Program-made: the position numbers and the translations under genes
The notes under the pieces: model-generated
Databases searched by the model: none
What the model was told of the DNA's origin: nothing
Seen by the model: the letters and a program-made list of their open reading frames with translations, nothing else
Shown: one piece after another, positions 14,249-20,915 of the stretch
Numbering within the stretch: the first letter of the stretch is position 1
Layout of the letters: every line of letters starts with the position of its first letter
Source: Nitrospira bacterium HGW-Nitrospira-1
GTDB lineage: Bacteria; Nitrospirota; Thermodesulfovibrionia; Thermodesulfovibrionales; UBA6898
Direction of reading: 5' to 3'
NCBI GenBank assembly: GCA_002839535.1
Contig: PGYF01000010.1
Span: 6,729-27,643, forward strand
Length of the DNA: 20,915 nucleotides

Positions 14249-14992
14249 TTACAATTTAAGCTCTACCTCTGAATCAATGTCCCTGCCAAGATATGCTCTC
14301 TGCACATCTTTATTGGAGAGCAGGTCTTCGGCAGAGCCCTGAAGCATGATCCTGCCTGTTTCGAGGACATATCCCCTGTCTGCAATACTGAGCGCAGCCT
14401 TTGCGTTTTGTTCCACCAAAAGCACTGTATTTCCTTCATTTCGCAGTTTCAGAATGATATGAAAAATATCCTTTACAATTAACGGCGCAAGCCCCATCGA
14501 GGGTTCATCCATCATAATCAGTTTGGGCCCGGCCATGAGCGCCCTGCCGATCGCGAGCATCTGCTGCTCTCCCCCCGAGAGCGTCCCTGCAAGCTGCCTT
14601 TCCCTCTCTCTGAGTATGGGGAACAGGTCATATATCCTTTCGAGGTCCGCGCGTACACGCTCCTTTTGTTTCTTGCGATACTGCACATAGGCGCCCAGTA
14701 AAAGATTTTCTTTAACCGACATGGTTGAAAAAACCTGTCTGCCTTCGGGCACAAGGGAGCAGCCCATAAAGACAATCTTTTCTGTGGTGAGACGCAGAAT
14801 GTCCTGCCCGTCGAAGATGATTTCACCTGATCGCGCCTTCAGAAGACCGGCGATTGAATGCAGGAGGGTTGTTTTCCCTGCGCCATTTGACCCGACAATG
14901 GTGACGATCTCGCCGGGGTTGACATGCATTGAGACCCTTTTTAATACCTTCAACTTCCCGTACCCTGATTCAAGGTTTTTTATCTTAAGCAT
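14249..14992 (-). CDS. livF: LivF, branched-chain/aromatic substrate ABC transporter ATPase
   Basis: One of two ATPases energising the LivHM permease. With ATG 14992 it is 247 residues, starting MLKIKNLESGYG as in LivF; this start overlaps the livG stop, with GGGGAAG upstream. The longer start at 15025 would lie well inside livG. Motifs are Walker A GSNGAGKT (34-41), Q-loop region VPEGRQVF (81-88), signature LSGGEQQ (138-144) and Walker B LIMMDEP (158-164). The switch position reads VEQN rather than VEHD, as is usual in LivF. Confidence 0.95.
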   Translation of the reverse strand: MLKIKNLESGYGKLKVLKRVSMHVNPGEIVTIVGSNGAGKTTLLHSIAGLLKARSGEIIFDGQDILRLTTEKIVFMGCSLVPEGRQVFSTMSVKENLLLGAYVQYRKKQKERVRADLERIYDLFPILRERERQLAGTLSGGEQQMLAIGRALMAGPKLIMMDEPSMGLAPLIVKDIFHIILKLRNEGNTVLLVEQNAKAALSIADRGYVLETGRIMLQGSAEDLLSNKDVQRAYLGRDIDSEVELKL

Positions 14993-15749
14993 CTTCTTCC
15001 CCGAGGTATATCCGTATGACCTCACTGTTTCTCTGGATCGCCAAAGGCACGTCGTCGGCGATTTTTTCGCCGTAGCTCAGGACGATGATCTCATCCGAAA
15101 TATCCATGACCAGCGACATATCGTGTTCTACAATCAGCACGGTAACGCCCATCTCCTTTATTTTTGTAATAAGGCGCGCTATTTCAGCAGTCTCACGCAT
15201 GTTCAGCCCTGCTGCTGGTTCGTCAAGGAGGAGCAATGCAGGTTCACAGGCAAGGGCGCGCGCCAGTTCTACAATGCGTTGTTGTCCGTAGGCAAGGCTT
15301 GCGGCCTCGTTCCCTGCAAATGCGGATATGCCCAGAAAGCCCATAATCTCCAGAGATTTCACGCGTATCTGTTTTTCTTCCCTCCAGGTCCATGGCAGAC
15401 TGAGCATACAGGGGATGAATTCCGCCTTGCTGTGCGTGTGTCTGCCGATCATCACATTTTCAAGCGCTGTCATCCTGGGGAAAAGCTTGACATGCTGAAA
15501 AGTCCGCGCTATGCCCTTTGATGCTGTCCGGTACGGTGGAAATCCATGAACAGGCTCACCGTTGAATATGATTGAGCCGGAATCAGGGGGAAGCATTCCG
15601 GAGACAAGGTTGAAAAGCGTAGTCTTCCCTGCGCCGTTGGGGCCTATAAGCGCCTTTATCGTATCTTTTTTTACTGAAAAAGACACCTTGTTTACTGCCT
15701 GAAGTCCGCCAAATGCCCGGCTTAAATCCTTGACCTCAAGGAGCGCCAT
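14985..15749 (-). CDS. livG: LivG, branched-chain/aromatic substrate ABC transporter ATPase
   Basis: The second ATPase of the importer, 254 residues. Motifs are Walker A GPNGAGKT (36-43), the Q-loop region ARTFQHVKLF (81-90), the LivG-type signature LAYGQQRIVELARAL (152-166), Walker B LLLLDEP (172-178) and the switch His209 in VLIVEHD. The extended segment between Walker A and the signature, and the BCA_ABC_TP-like C-terminus ending IRIYLGEE, are typical of LivG. Its ATG overlaps the livM stop in TAATG, so livM, livG and livF are translationally coupled. Confidence 0.95.
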   Translation of the reverse strand: MALLEVKDLSRAFGGLQAVNKVSFSVKKDTIKALIGPNGAGKTTLFNLVSGMLPPDSGSIIFNGEPVHGFPPYRTASKGIARTFQHVKLFPRMTALENVMIGRHTHSKAEFIPCMLSLPWTWREEKQIRVKSLEIMGFLGISAFAGNEAASLAYGQQRIVELARALACEPALLLLDEPAAGLNMRETAEIARLITKIKEMGVTVLIVEHDMSLVMDISDEIIVLSYGEKIADDVPLAIQRNSEVIRIYLGEEDA

Positions 15750-16828
15750 TATGCCTGCCCCTCTTCTTTAGTGGTATGCGAAAAGATTTTTTTTATGCCC
15801 CTGAAGGAATTTTTATGCAGCAGGCCCTCAGGGGCAAAGAGCATGATGATAATCAGGATAGAGCCGAAGACCGCATCGTCAAAAGATCCGAAATATCCGC
15901 GCAGGGAGAGAAAGTTCAGCAGAAATCCCATTAGCAGCGCTCCCCAGAGATTTGCCATGCCGCCGATAGCAACAATAGCCACGTAGCGGACGGATTTCAT
16001 CACAGAAGCCTCTGATGGCCCGATCCCGCCGTTATAGTGAGTTAAAAGCACGCCGGCAATGGAGGCAAAAACAGCGCTTAAAACAAAGGTGTGCAATTTA
16101 TATTTTGCCGTATTCACTCCCATGGCGCCTGCTGCGTCTTCTGCTCCGTGGATTGCCCTTAACGCCCTGCCAATGCGGGAATTAATCAGATTCAAAAGAA
16201 TGATTACCCCTGCAATAACCAGCCCTGAGGCGATATAATAGTTCTGTATCCGTACGGATGATTTCCCGCTCACCTCAAGGCCTGGAAAAATCACAAATGA
16301 AGGCACATCGGAAAGCCCGTCTGCTGCGCCGAAAAAAGAAGTCCCCAGGACAATCCTGTACACGATAATGCCGAATCCGAGGGTTGCCATGGCAAGGTAA
16401 TGACCTTTCAACTTCAACACAGGACCGCCGATACAATAAGCCGCAATGATCGTAAAAAGCACTGCCATGACGCATGCTGCCCATGGATGAAAATGAAGCG
16501 CCTGGCCTCCATAAAGGTCTTCGCTCATGTTCAGGAGACCCGCCTTTGAAAACAATGATACAAGACTATGCGACCTGTAAGGAAGGAGATTACAAGTGGT
16601 GAGAAAGGCGGATATATAACCGCCGATCGCAAAAAAGCCTGCGTGTCCGAGGGATATCTGGCCTGCATAGCCCATCAAAATGCAAAGCCCGATTATGACG
16701 AGTGAGTAATATGCCGACATGGTCAACTGCGTAAGCATGTAAGCGCTGCCCGTAAAATAGGTCAGCAGTTGAATTGCGATGACTGCTGAAATCAAGGCTG
16801 CTATTGGAAGGTATTTATGAAAATTCAT
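15749..16828 (-). CDS. livM: LivM, branched-chain/aromatic substrate ABC permease
   Basis: A permease subunit, 359 residues with about nine hydrophobic segments. The family motif GYAGQISLGHAGFFAIGGY lies at about 53-71. The cytoplasmic coupling motif region GRALRAIHGAEDAAGAMGVN comes near residue 225, followed by a GGIGP and VAIGGMANLWGA stretch. It is longer than most LivM (about 300-330) because of a hydrophilic insert of roughly 35 residues after the second or third membrane segment (SLFSKAGLLNMSEDLYGG). The ATG overlaps the livH stop in TGATG. Confidence 0.94.
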   Translation of the reverse strand: MNFHKYLPIAALISAVIAIQLLTYFTGSAYMLTQLTMSAYYSLVIIGLCILMGYAGQISLGHAGFFAIGGYISAFLTTCNLLPYRSHSLVSLFSKAGLLNMSEDLYGGQALHFHPWAACVMAVLFTIIAAYCIGGPVLKLKGHYLAMATLGFGIIVYRIVLGTSFFGAADGLSDVPSFVIFPGLEVSGKSSVRIQNYYIASGLVIAGVIILLNLINSRIGRALRAIHGAEDAAGAMGVNTAKYKLHTFVLSAVFASIAGVLLTHYNGGIGPSEASVMKSVRYVAIVAIGGMANLWGALLMGFLLNFLSLRGYFGSFDDAVFGSILIIIMLFAPEGLLHKNSFRGIKKIFSHTTKEEGQA

Positions 16829-17718
16829 CAGAACTCCTTTAAGCTGAAGGCCTCTTTGTTTCCAAAAAGGCCGCTGGGTCTGACAAAAAGTATGAGTAAA
16901 AGTATGGCTATCGAAATCACATCTTTATAGGCAGTCGGCATGACCCAGATGCTGAAAGATTCAAGGATTCCCAGCATCATTCCTGCGGCAACAGCGGCCA
17001 TGCTGTTGCCGAGGCCCCCGAGTATGGCGACTGTAAACCCCTTGATCGCCAGTCCGGTACCTGAATCATACTGTACGTAGGTGATCGGTGATACAACACA
17101 TCCGGCGAGCGCCCCGATGCCCGCGCTCAGCACAAAGGAGAGCGTTACCATGTTTTTGGCGCTGATGCCGCACAATCTCGCGGCGTCACGGTTTGCCGAA
17201 CACGCGCGCATCTGTCTTCCCGGAAGCGTATAGTTGAAGAAGAGATTGAGCGCAACAACAGCGATCGAACTGACGCCGATAACCCATAAAACCTGAGGCG
17301 AGATGAATACCCCGCCGATGGCTATAGATGAAACCTCAGTTCCCGTGAAATAGGGCAGCGCCCTTACGCTCTCGCCCCATATATGGAGCGCGCCTTCCCG
17401 GATGACGATTGAAAGCCCGATCGTTATAATAATCATCCGAAGCACTGAAGGCTTTACGAGCCAGCGTATGAAGACAATTTCAATGAGGGCGCCGAGTATC
17501 ATGGTGAGCGTCACAGCGGCAAGTATCGCGGAAGGCAAGGGCATGAATTTGTTCATGGTGACTGCTATCATGCCGCCCAGCATAACAAATTCGCCCTGGG
17601 CAAAATTGATGATGCCGGTTGTGTTATAAATGATATTAAAGCCTATGGCAACGATCGCATAGATTGTCCCATAGGTCAAGCCTGCAACCAGATATTGAAA
17701 GAAAAGTTCGATATTCAT
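16828..17718 (-). CDS. livH: LivH, branched-chain/aromatic substrate ABC permease
   Basis: The partner permease, 296 residues and eight or so membrane segments. Family features are LTYGTIYAIVAIGFNIIYN (14-32), TTGIINFAQGEFVMLGGM, the coupling region GRQMRACSANRDAARLCGI, and GGLGNSMAAVAAGMMLGILE. It is the first gene of the operon. An in-frame TAA lies just upstream of ATG 17718, so no longer start is possible. No SD is correctly spaced; AGGAGG lies 24 bases away, in front of a five-codon reading frame. No livK binding-protein gene accompanies the operon in this window, so the binding protein must be encoded elsewhere. Confidence 0.94.
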   Translation of the reverse strand: MNIELFFQYLVAGLTYGTIYAIVAIGFNIIYNTTGIINFAQGEFVMLGGMIAVTMNKFMPLPSAILAAVTLTMILGALIEIVFIRWLVKPSVLRMIIITIGLSIVIREGALHIWGESVRALPYFTGTEVSSIAIGGVFISPQVLWVIGVSSIAVVALNLFFNYTLPGRQMRACSANRDAARLCGISAKNMVTLSFVLSAGIGALAGCVVSPITYVQYDSGTGLAIKGFTVAILGGLGNSMAAVAAGMMLGILESFSIWVMPTAYKDVISIAILLLILFVRPSGLFGNKEAFSLKEF

Positions 17719-17752
17719 GTCTTATTATACACAGGATGTTCCCTCCTGCAAA
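17716..17752 (-). promoter_or_regulatory. livH leader: AGGAGG, five-codon minicistron and TATAAT box
   Basis: On the - strand AGGAGG (17742-17747) is followed nine bases later by GTG and five codons ending in TGA, which overlaps the livH ATG as ATGA. Alternatively, TATAAT (17724-17729) with a weak TTTGCA 17 bases upstream would start transcription at the A of ATG, giving a leaderless mRNA. The two readings compete; neither is proven. Confidence 0.35.
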
Positions 17753-17814
17753 ATAGCCGCAGCGAATCCTATCGCAAAGGGAAAAAGGCAATCCCGAAAA
17801 ATACATTTGAAGAA

Positions 17815-17835
17815 CCCTGCGCCAAGAGCGCAGGG
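17815..17835. repeat. Palindrome with CAAGA loop, copy 1
   Basis: Perfect 8-bp arms CCCTGCGC and GCGCAGGG close the loop CAAGA. The same head occurs in the larger hairpin at 17951-17991. Confidence 0.8.
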
Positions 17836-17861
17836 CGTCAAAAGTCAAAACAAATTTATTC

Positions 17862-17940
17862 TGTCATTCTCCGGCTTGACCCCCGCATCAAGCATGCCCT
17901 CTGACTTGATCAGGGGGTGGGAGGGGATCGGGCAATGACA
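17862..17940. repeat. 79-bp palindromic repeat bounded by TGTCATT / AATGACA
   Basis: The ends are perfect inverses (TGTCATT 17862-17868, AATGACA 17934-17940). Inside, CCCCCGCATCAAG pairs with CTTGATCAGGGGG at 11 of 13 positions, so the whole unit can fold as a long imperfect hairpin. It has the look of the dispersed TGTCATTC palindromes found in many bacterial genomes. No gene is seen in 17753-18015. Confidence 0.65.
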
Positions 17941-17950
17941 CAAATTAGGA

Positions 17951-17991
17951 AGCAATTCATCCCTGTGCCAAGAGCGCAGGGATGAATTGCT
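17951..17991 (-). terminator. Large hairpin after polX (copy 2 of CAAGA palindrome), candidate terminator
   Basis: Arms AGCAATTCATCCCTG and CAGGGATGAATTGCT (15 bp) extend inward with one G-U pair to the same CCCTGYGC head and CAAGA loop as copy 1, giving an 18-bp stem. It lies 25 bases after the polX stop. On the - strand it is followed by TCCTAATTTG, a weak T tract. A separate small stem straddles the polX stop codon. Confidence 0.5.
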
Positions 17992-18015
17992 AATTCATTA
18001 AAGAAGGCGCAGCGC

Positions 18016-19740
18016 TTATGCTCTGCGATTTTTAAGTTTTTTCAGTAATTCTACATAAGATGTATGCGTGTTGAGCACATCCTTTTTTTCGAGCCATCCC
18101 CTTCTGGCGACTGCAACGCCGTAAATCATGTTGTCAAACTGACCACTATTGTGGGAGTCTGTGGATATTACTATCGGCACATTCAGGGACTTTGCCTGCC
18201 TGACATGCGATTCTGTAAGGTCAAGCCTGAGCGGGTGAGCGTTGATTTCCATCGCTGTCCCGGTCTCTGAAGCTGCTTTCAGGACTTTTTCCATATCAAC
18301 CTCATATGCCTCCCGCCGGCCGATTAATCTCCCTGTGGGATGGCCTATTATCGAGACATACGGATTCTTCATGGCTGCGGTAAGCCGCTTTGTTATCTGG
18401 TCGGAAGACTGCTTAAAGCCTGAGTGCACTGAGGCGATCACTACGTCGAGTTGTTTCAGTATCTCATCGTCAAAGTCCAGGCTGCCGTCACTTTTTATAT
18501 TAACCTCAGCGCCGCTGAGAACCCTGAACCTGCCGCTCTTCCTGTTTATTGCATCTATCATCCTTTTCTGCTCGATAATTTGTTCCTCACTCAATCCTCC
18601 GGCAACTCCCAGTCCCTTTGAATGGTCGGTTACAGCGATATATTTATATCCCTTTCCCCTGGATGTCTTTGCCAGTTCCTCAATATCCTGGGCGCCGTCG
18701 CTCCAGGCGCTGTGGACATGGAGGTCGCCTTTTATATCCTCAGGCTCAATCAGATGCGGGAGCTTTCCTTCCGCAGCAGCCTCGACTTCTCCGATGTCCT
18801 CCCGCAATTCAGGGGGCACATACTGAAGCCCGAGTACGCGATAGATGTCTTCCTCCAATCTGCCGCCGAGTTTTGTTCCGTCTTTTTCCCTGAATATTCC
18901 GTATTCATTTATTTTCAGCCCGGCCTTTGAGGCGATCTCCCTTAAGCGAATATTATGCGCCTTGCTCCCGGTAAAATAGACAAGGGCAGAGCCGTAGCTG
19001 TCTTCATCAACAACCCGTATATCAACCTGTATGCCTGCCTTGAGAACAACGCTCGACTTTGTGGTCCCTTTCGCTATTATCTGACTGACTTCAGGCATGT
19101 GCGTAAAGGCTTTCATAACAGCATCAGGGTCTTTGGATGTAGAGATAATATCAATGTCCCTGATCGTATCTCTCCATCTCCTGATGCTTCCTGCAATACT
19201 CAATTTTTCGACAGGGGCCGAGGCGTAAAGATACTCCTTGATCTCGTTTGCCAGGGGGAGCATTTTCCCAAGGGGATGCGTGGCTGAAAAGCGCCGGACC
19301 ATCTCTATCCCCTTGATGATATTCGCCTCTGTCTTGTCCTTTATGCCCGGCAGTCCTGAAAGCCTGTGCTTTTTCGCAAACTTTTCGAGCTGGGCAATAT
19401 CCCTGATATTGTATTTCTTATACAGCAGACCGGCTGTTTTAGGTCCCAGCCCTGGTATAGCGAGGAGTTCTATAAGGGTCTCCGGAATCTCTTGTTTTAA
19501 CTTTTCATACGCATCTATACGTCCTGTCTTCAGATATTGCTCTATCTTTGCAGCAAGGTCATGCCCAACACCTGGTAACCGGATCAGTTCTTCCGCGGAC
19601 AGAGATGAGATATCCTTCCCGAGTTCGGCGATGTTGAAGGCAGCCTTTCTGTAAGCCAGTATCCTGAAGGGATTTTCTCCCTTTATCTCGAGAATATCCG
19701 CAATATTATTGAAGATGTCGGTTATTTCGGCATTTTTCAT
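18016..19740 (-). CDS. polX: DNA polymerase X (PolX) with C-terminal PHP domain
   Basis: A bacterial family X DNA polymerase, expected to act in base-excision and gap-filling repair. At 574 residues it is the size of B. subtilis PolX (about 570). It starts with the 8-kDa-like domain and helix-hairpin-helix motifs (LPGVGHDLAAKI at 55-66, IPGLGPKTAGLLYKKY at 95-110, LPGIKDKTE at 130-138). The polymerase palm GSIRRWRDTIRDIDII (184-199) carries Asp195 and Asp197, with Asp240 in VDIRVV as the third metal ligand. The PHP domain begins GDLHVHSAWSDGAQ (338-351), includes TDHS (371-374), IASVHSGF, IIGHPTGR and STDSHNSGQ, and probably supplies 3'-5' exonuclease and AP-endonuclease activity. The gene starts nine bases after the deoxyhypusine-synthase-like gene, so the two are likely cotranscribed. 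Confidence 0.95.
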   Translation of the reverse strand: MKNAEITDIFNNIADILEIKGENPFRILAYRKAAFNIAELGKDISSLSAEELIRLPGVGHDLAAKIEQYLKTGRIDAYEKLKQEIPETLIELLAIPGLGPKTAGLLYKKYNIRDIAQLEKFAKKHRLSGLPGIKDKTEANIIKGIEMVRRFSATHPLGKMLPLANEIKEYLYASAPVEKLSIAGSIRRWRDTIRDIDIISTSKDPDAVMKAFTHMPEVSQIIAKGTTKSSVVLKAGIQVDIRVVDEDSYGSALVYFTGSKAHNIRLREIASKAGLKINEYGIFREKDGTKLGGRLEEDIYRVLGLQYVPPELREDIGEVEAAAEGKLPHLIEPEDIKGDLHVHSAWSDGAQDIEELAKTSRGKGYKYIAVTDHSKGLGVAGGLSEEQIIEQKRMIDAINRKSGRFRVLSGAEVNIKSDGSLDFDDEILKQLDVVIASVHSGFKQSSDQITKRLTAAMKNPYVSIIGHPTGRLIGRREAYEVDMEKVLKAASETGTAMEINAHPLRLDLTESHVRQAKSLNVPIVISTDSHNSGQFDNMIYGVAVARRGWLEKKDVLNTHTSYVELLKKLKNRRA

Positions 19741-19749
19741 TCTTCAGGT

Positions 19750-20694
19750 TCATGGCATCTTCTCGATTATCGCAGCAGCCAGCAGAGGGAACATAATCTC
19801 ATGATGGCCGGTCAGGGCAAAATTCCTGCCGGCTTTTAACGTAGGCCTCTTCAGGACGTTCTCCCCTGGCCGGTAATGCTGGATAAAATCCATGTTAACT
19901 GTAGTAATATTCTCCACCTTGTTGCCGAGGTTCCTCGCAACATTCAGCGCCTTTAAAAAAACCTCGGGCAAAATAACGGCAGAACCCAGATTGATATATA
20001 CGCCTCCTTCAAGGTCTGCAACAACTGAAGCAAACAATTTGAAGTCCTTCAGGCTGCCTTTGCCGATCGCAGCGCCGTTGGCTTCAGGGTGCATATGTAC
20101 GATATCAGCGCCTATAGCCACATGGACTGTTAACGGAATAGCCATATTGTATGCTGCGGCAAAGACGCTGTTATCTTTATATCTGAATTTCCCCCTGCTG
20201 ATATATTCACCCAGCGCCCTGCCTATGCCATGGCCCTTTTTTACGCCGCTATTAACAGCAAGGTTCACGCCTTTTCCCGTGTCTTTTGACATCCCGAAGG
20301 CGCCTGAACATAACTCGGAAGCAACATCCTCGGATGTATGTCCGGCCAGAGCCACCTCAAAGTCGTGTATGGCGCAGGCGCCGTTCGTTGCAATGGCAGT
20401 CACTATCTTCTTTCTCATCAGCTCTATGATAAGAGGCGAAAGGCCGAGCTTGATCGGATGGGCGCCCATGCCGAGGACAACAGGCCTGTCCTGCTTTCTT
20501 GCCTGAAGGACCGCGCTGACAACATCCATGAAATCCTTGACTGCAAAGGCTTCAGGGAGTTTATCCAGGAAAGATGAAAATGAATCGCCTTTTACCGGCA
20601 GGTCAGCGAATGATTTCACGGACACCTTGCTGTTTCTGGCGCATAATGAATAGGTTTTGATTGTTTTCAGGGAAAGCGGCCTGTATTTTTTCAT
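19750..20694 (-). CDS. Deoxyhypusine-synthase-like conserved protein
   Basis: A 314-residue protein resembling bacterial deoxyhypusine-synthase-like proteins of anaerobes. Landmarks are VVLGMGAHPIKLGL (72-85), TNGACAIHDFEVAL (103-116), GHTSEDVASEL, GKGVNLAVNSG, VHVAIGADIVHMHPEANGAA, NLGSAVILPEVFLKALNVAR and a C-terminal GRNFALTGHHE. True deoxyhypusine synthase uses NAD and spermidine to modify a lysine of eIF5A; bacteria generally lack that target, so the reaction here is unknown. The NAD-type Rossmann character is inferred from family resemblance. The ATG at 20694 has no strong SD; a TAAAAT box lies close upstream but with no convincing -35. The gene is followed by polX after nine bases. Function should not be taken as hypusine formation. 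Confidence 0.65.
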   Translation of the reverse strand: MKKYRPLSLKTIKTYSLCARNSKVSVKSFADLPVKGDSFSSFLDKLPEAFAVKDFMDVVSAVLQARKQDRPVVLGMGAHPIKLGLSPLIIELMRKKIVTAIATNGACAIHDFEVALAGHTSEDVASELCSGAFGMSKDTGKGVNLAVNSGVKKGHGIGRALGEYISRGKFRYKDNSVFAAAYNMAIPLTVHVAIGADIVHMHPEANGAAIGKGSLKDFKLFASVVADLEGGVYINLGSAVILPEVFLKALNVARNLGNKVENITTVNMDFIQHYRPGENVLKRPTLKAGRNFALTGHHEIMFPLLAAAIIEKMP

Positions 20695-20864
20695 AGGCTT
20701 GATTTTACCACAGAAGATCAGGTTTTGAACAAAAAATGCAATTGAATTATATTCGCAGGGGCACGAATACCTTCAAAGTCTTTTGATTTCAACAGGATTT
20801 TCCGGTATGTAAACAATTTATGTCATACCAAAATAGAAATGTCCGCTTTTAAGAATGTTAGACC

Positions 20865-20884
20865 GCCTCTTTTTAGAAGGAGGC
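20865..20884 (+). promoter_or_regulatory. Hairpin sequestering the SD of the following gene
   Basis: GCCTCTTT (20865-20872) pairs with AAGGAGGC (20877-20884) around a UUAG tetraloop: seven Watson-Crick pairs and one G-U. The SD AAGGAGG (20877-20883) is entirely in the stem, four bases before ATG 20888. An outer pair, AATGTCC (20838-20844) with GGACATT (20899-20905), could enclose it. Between 20695 and 20837 I see no gene. Confidence 0.55.
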
Positions 20885-20887
20885 AGG

Positions 20888-20915
20888 ATGGCAGGAAAGG
20901 ACATTGTGAAGAACC
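20888..20915 (+). CDS. Start of a gene cut by the window edge, possible transposase
   Basis: ATG 20888 with AAGGAGG four bases upstream opens a frame reading MAGKDIVKN before the window ends. MAGKDI-type starts occur in ISNCY-like transposases, and the preceding AAATGTCCG motif would fit an insertion-sequence end, but nine residues are too few to assign a family. It is divergent from the deoxyhypusine-synthase-like gene. Confidence 0.4.

Noticed and set aside
17636..17848. 70-codon - strand frame across the livH start
   Set aside because: It overlaps livH in another frame and reads through the leader; no coding signal apart from the AGGAGG, which better fits the minicistron.
18242..18826. 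194-codon + strand frame opposite polX
   Set aside because: Antisense shadow of the conserved PHP domain, Ser/Pro-rich without domain features.
19892..20506. 204-codon + strand frame opposite the deoxyhypusine-synthase-like gene
   Set aside because: Antisense shadow; the - strand frame carries the conserved motifs.
20704..20735. Possible promoter of the deoxyhypusine-synthase-like gene (TAAAAT with TTGTTC)
   Set aside because: The -35 matches only half of the consensus and spacing is 19 bases; too weak to list.

Overview
Organism. The window looks like a chromosomal segment of an uncultured or poorly described bacterium close to Nitrospirota or deltaproteobacterial lineages. This is inference from protein style (MurD, FtsZ, PaaK/Liv, the deoxyhypusine-synthase-like protein), a roughly 50% GC impression, and abundant short palindromic and heptameric repeats. 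No rRNA or tRNA was seen, so placement is tentative.

Region 1 (1-11110, + strand) is the downstream half of a division and cell wall (dcw) cluster: mraY (5' end cut by the window), a D-Ala-D-Ala carboxypeptidase, murD, ftsW, murG, murC, murB, ddl, ftsQ and ftsZ, closed by a strong hairpin terminator. Adjacent genes from mraY to ftsQ overlap or lie within a few bases, so this reads as one operon making lipid II (MraY, MurB/C/D/G, Ddl), polymerising it (FtsW), trimming it (carboxypeptidase) and directing division (FtsQ, FtsZ). Two departures from the usual order stand out: the carboxypeptidase between mraY and murD, and no ftsA between ftsQ and ftsZ. The most unusual feature is a set of heptanucleotide tandem arrays inserted in frame inside dacA, murD (four) and ddl. 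Several are built as inverted pairs of arrays around a short spacer.

Region 2 (about 11121-12934) is an accessory island bounded by a 29-bp inverted repeat with one mismatch. It holds a truncated Bro-N protein, small gene remnants, a GGGGACGTT palindromic element, and an AbrB/PIN toxin-antitoxin pair with its own well-formed promoter and overlapping palindrome.

Region 3 (12936-17718, - strand) is an operon livH-livM-livG-livF-paaK: a branched-chain/aromatic-type ABC importer without its periplasmic binding protein, coupled to phenylacetate-CoA ligase. Upstream (17719-18015) lie three palindromic repeats, two sharing the same hairpin head.

Region 4 (18016-20694, - strand) is a gene pair: a deoxyhypusine-synthase-like protein followed by DNA polymerase X with a PHP domain. 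The right edge (20865-20915, +) holds the first codons of another gene, possibly a transposase, whose Shine-Dalgarno sequence is buried in a hairpin.
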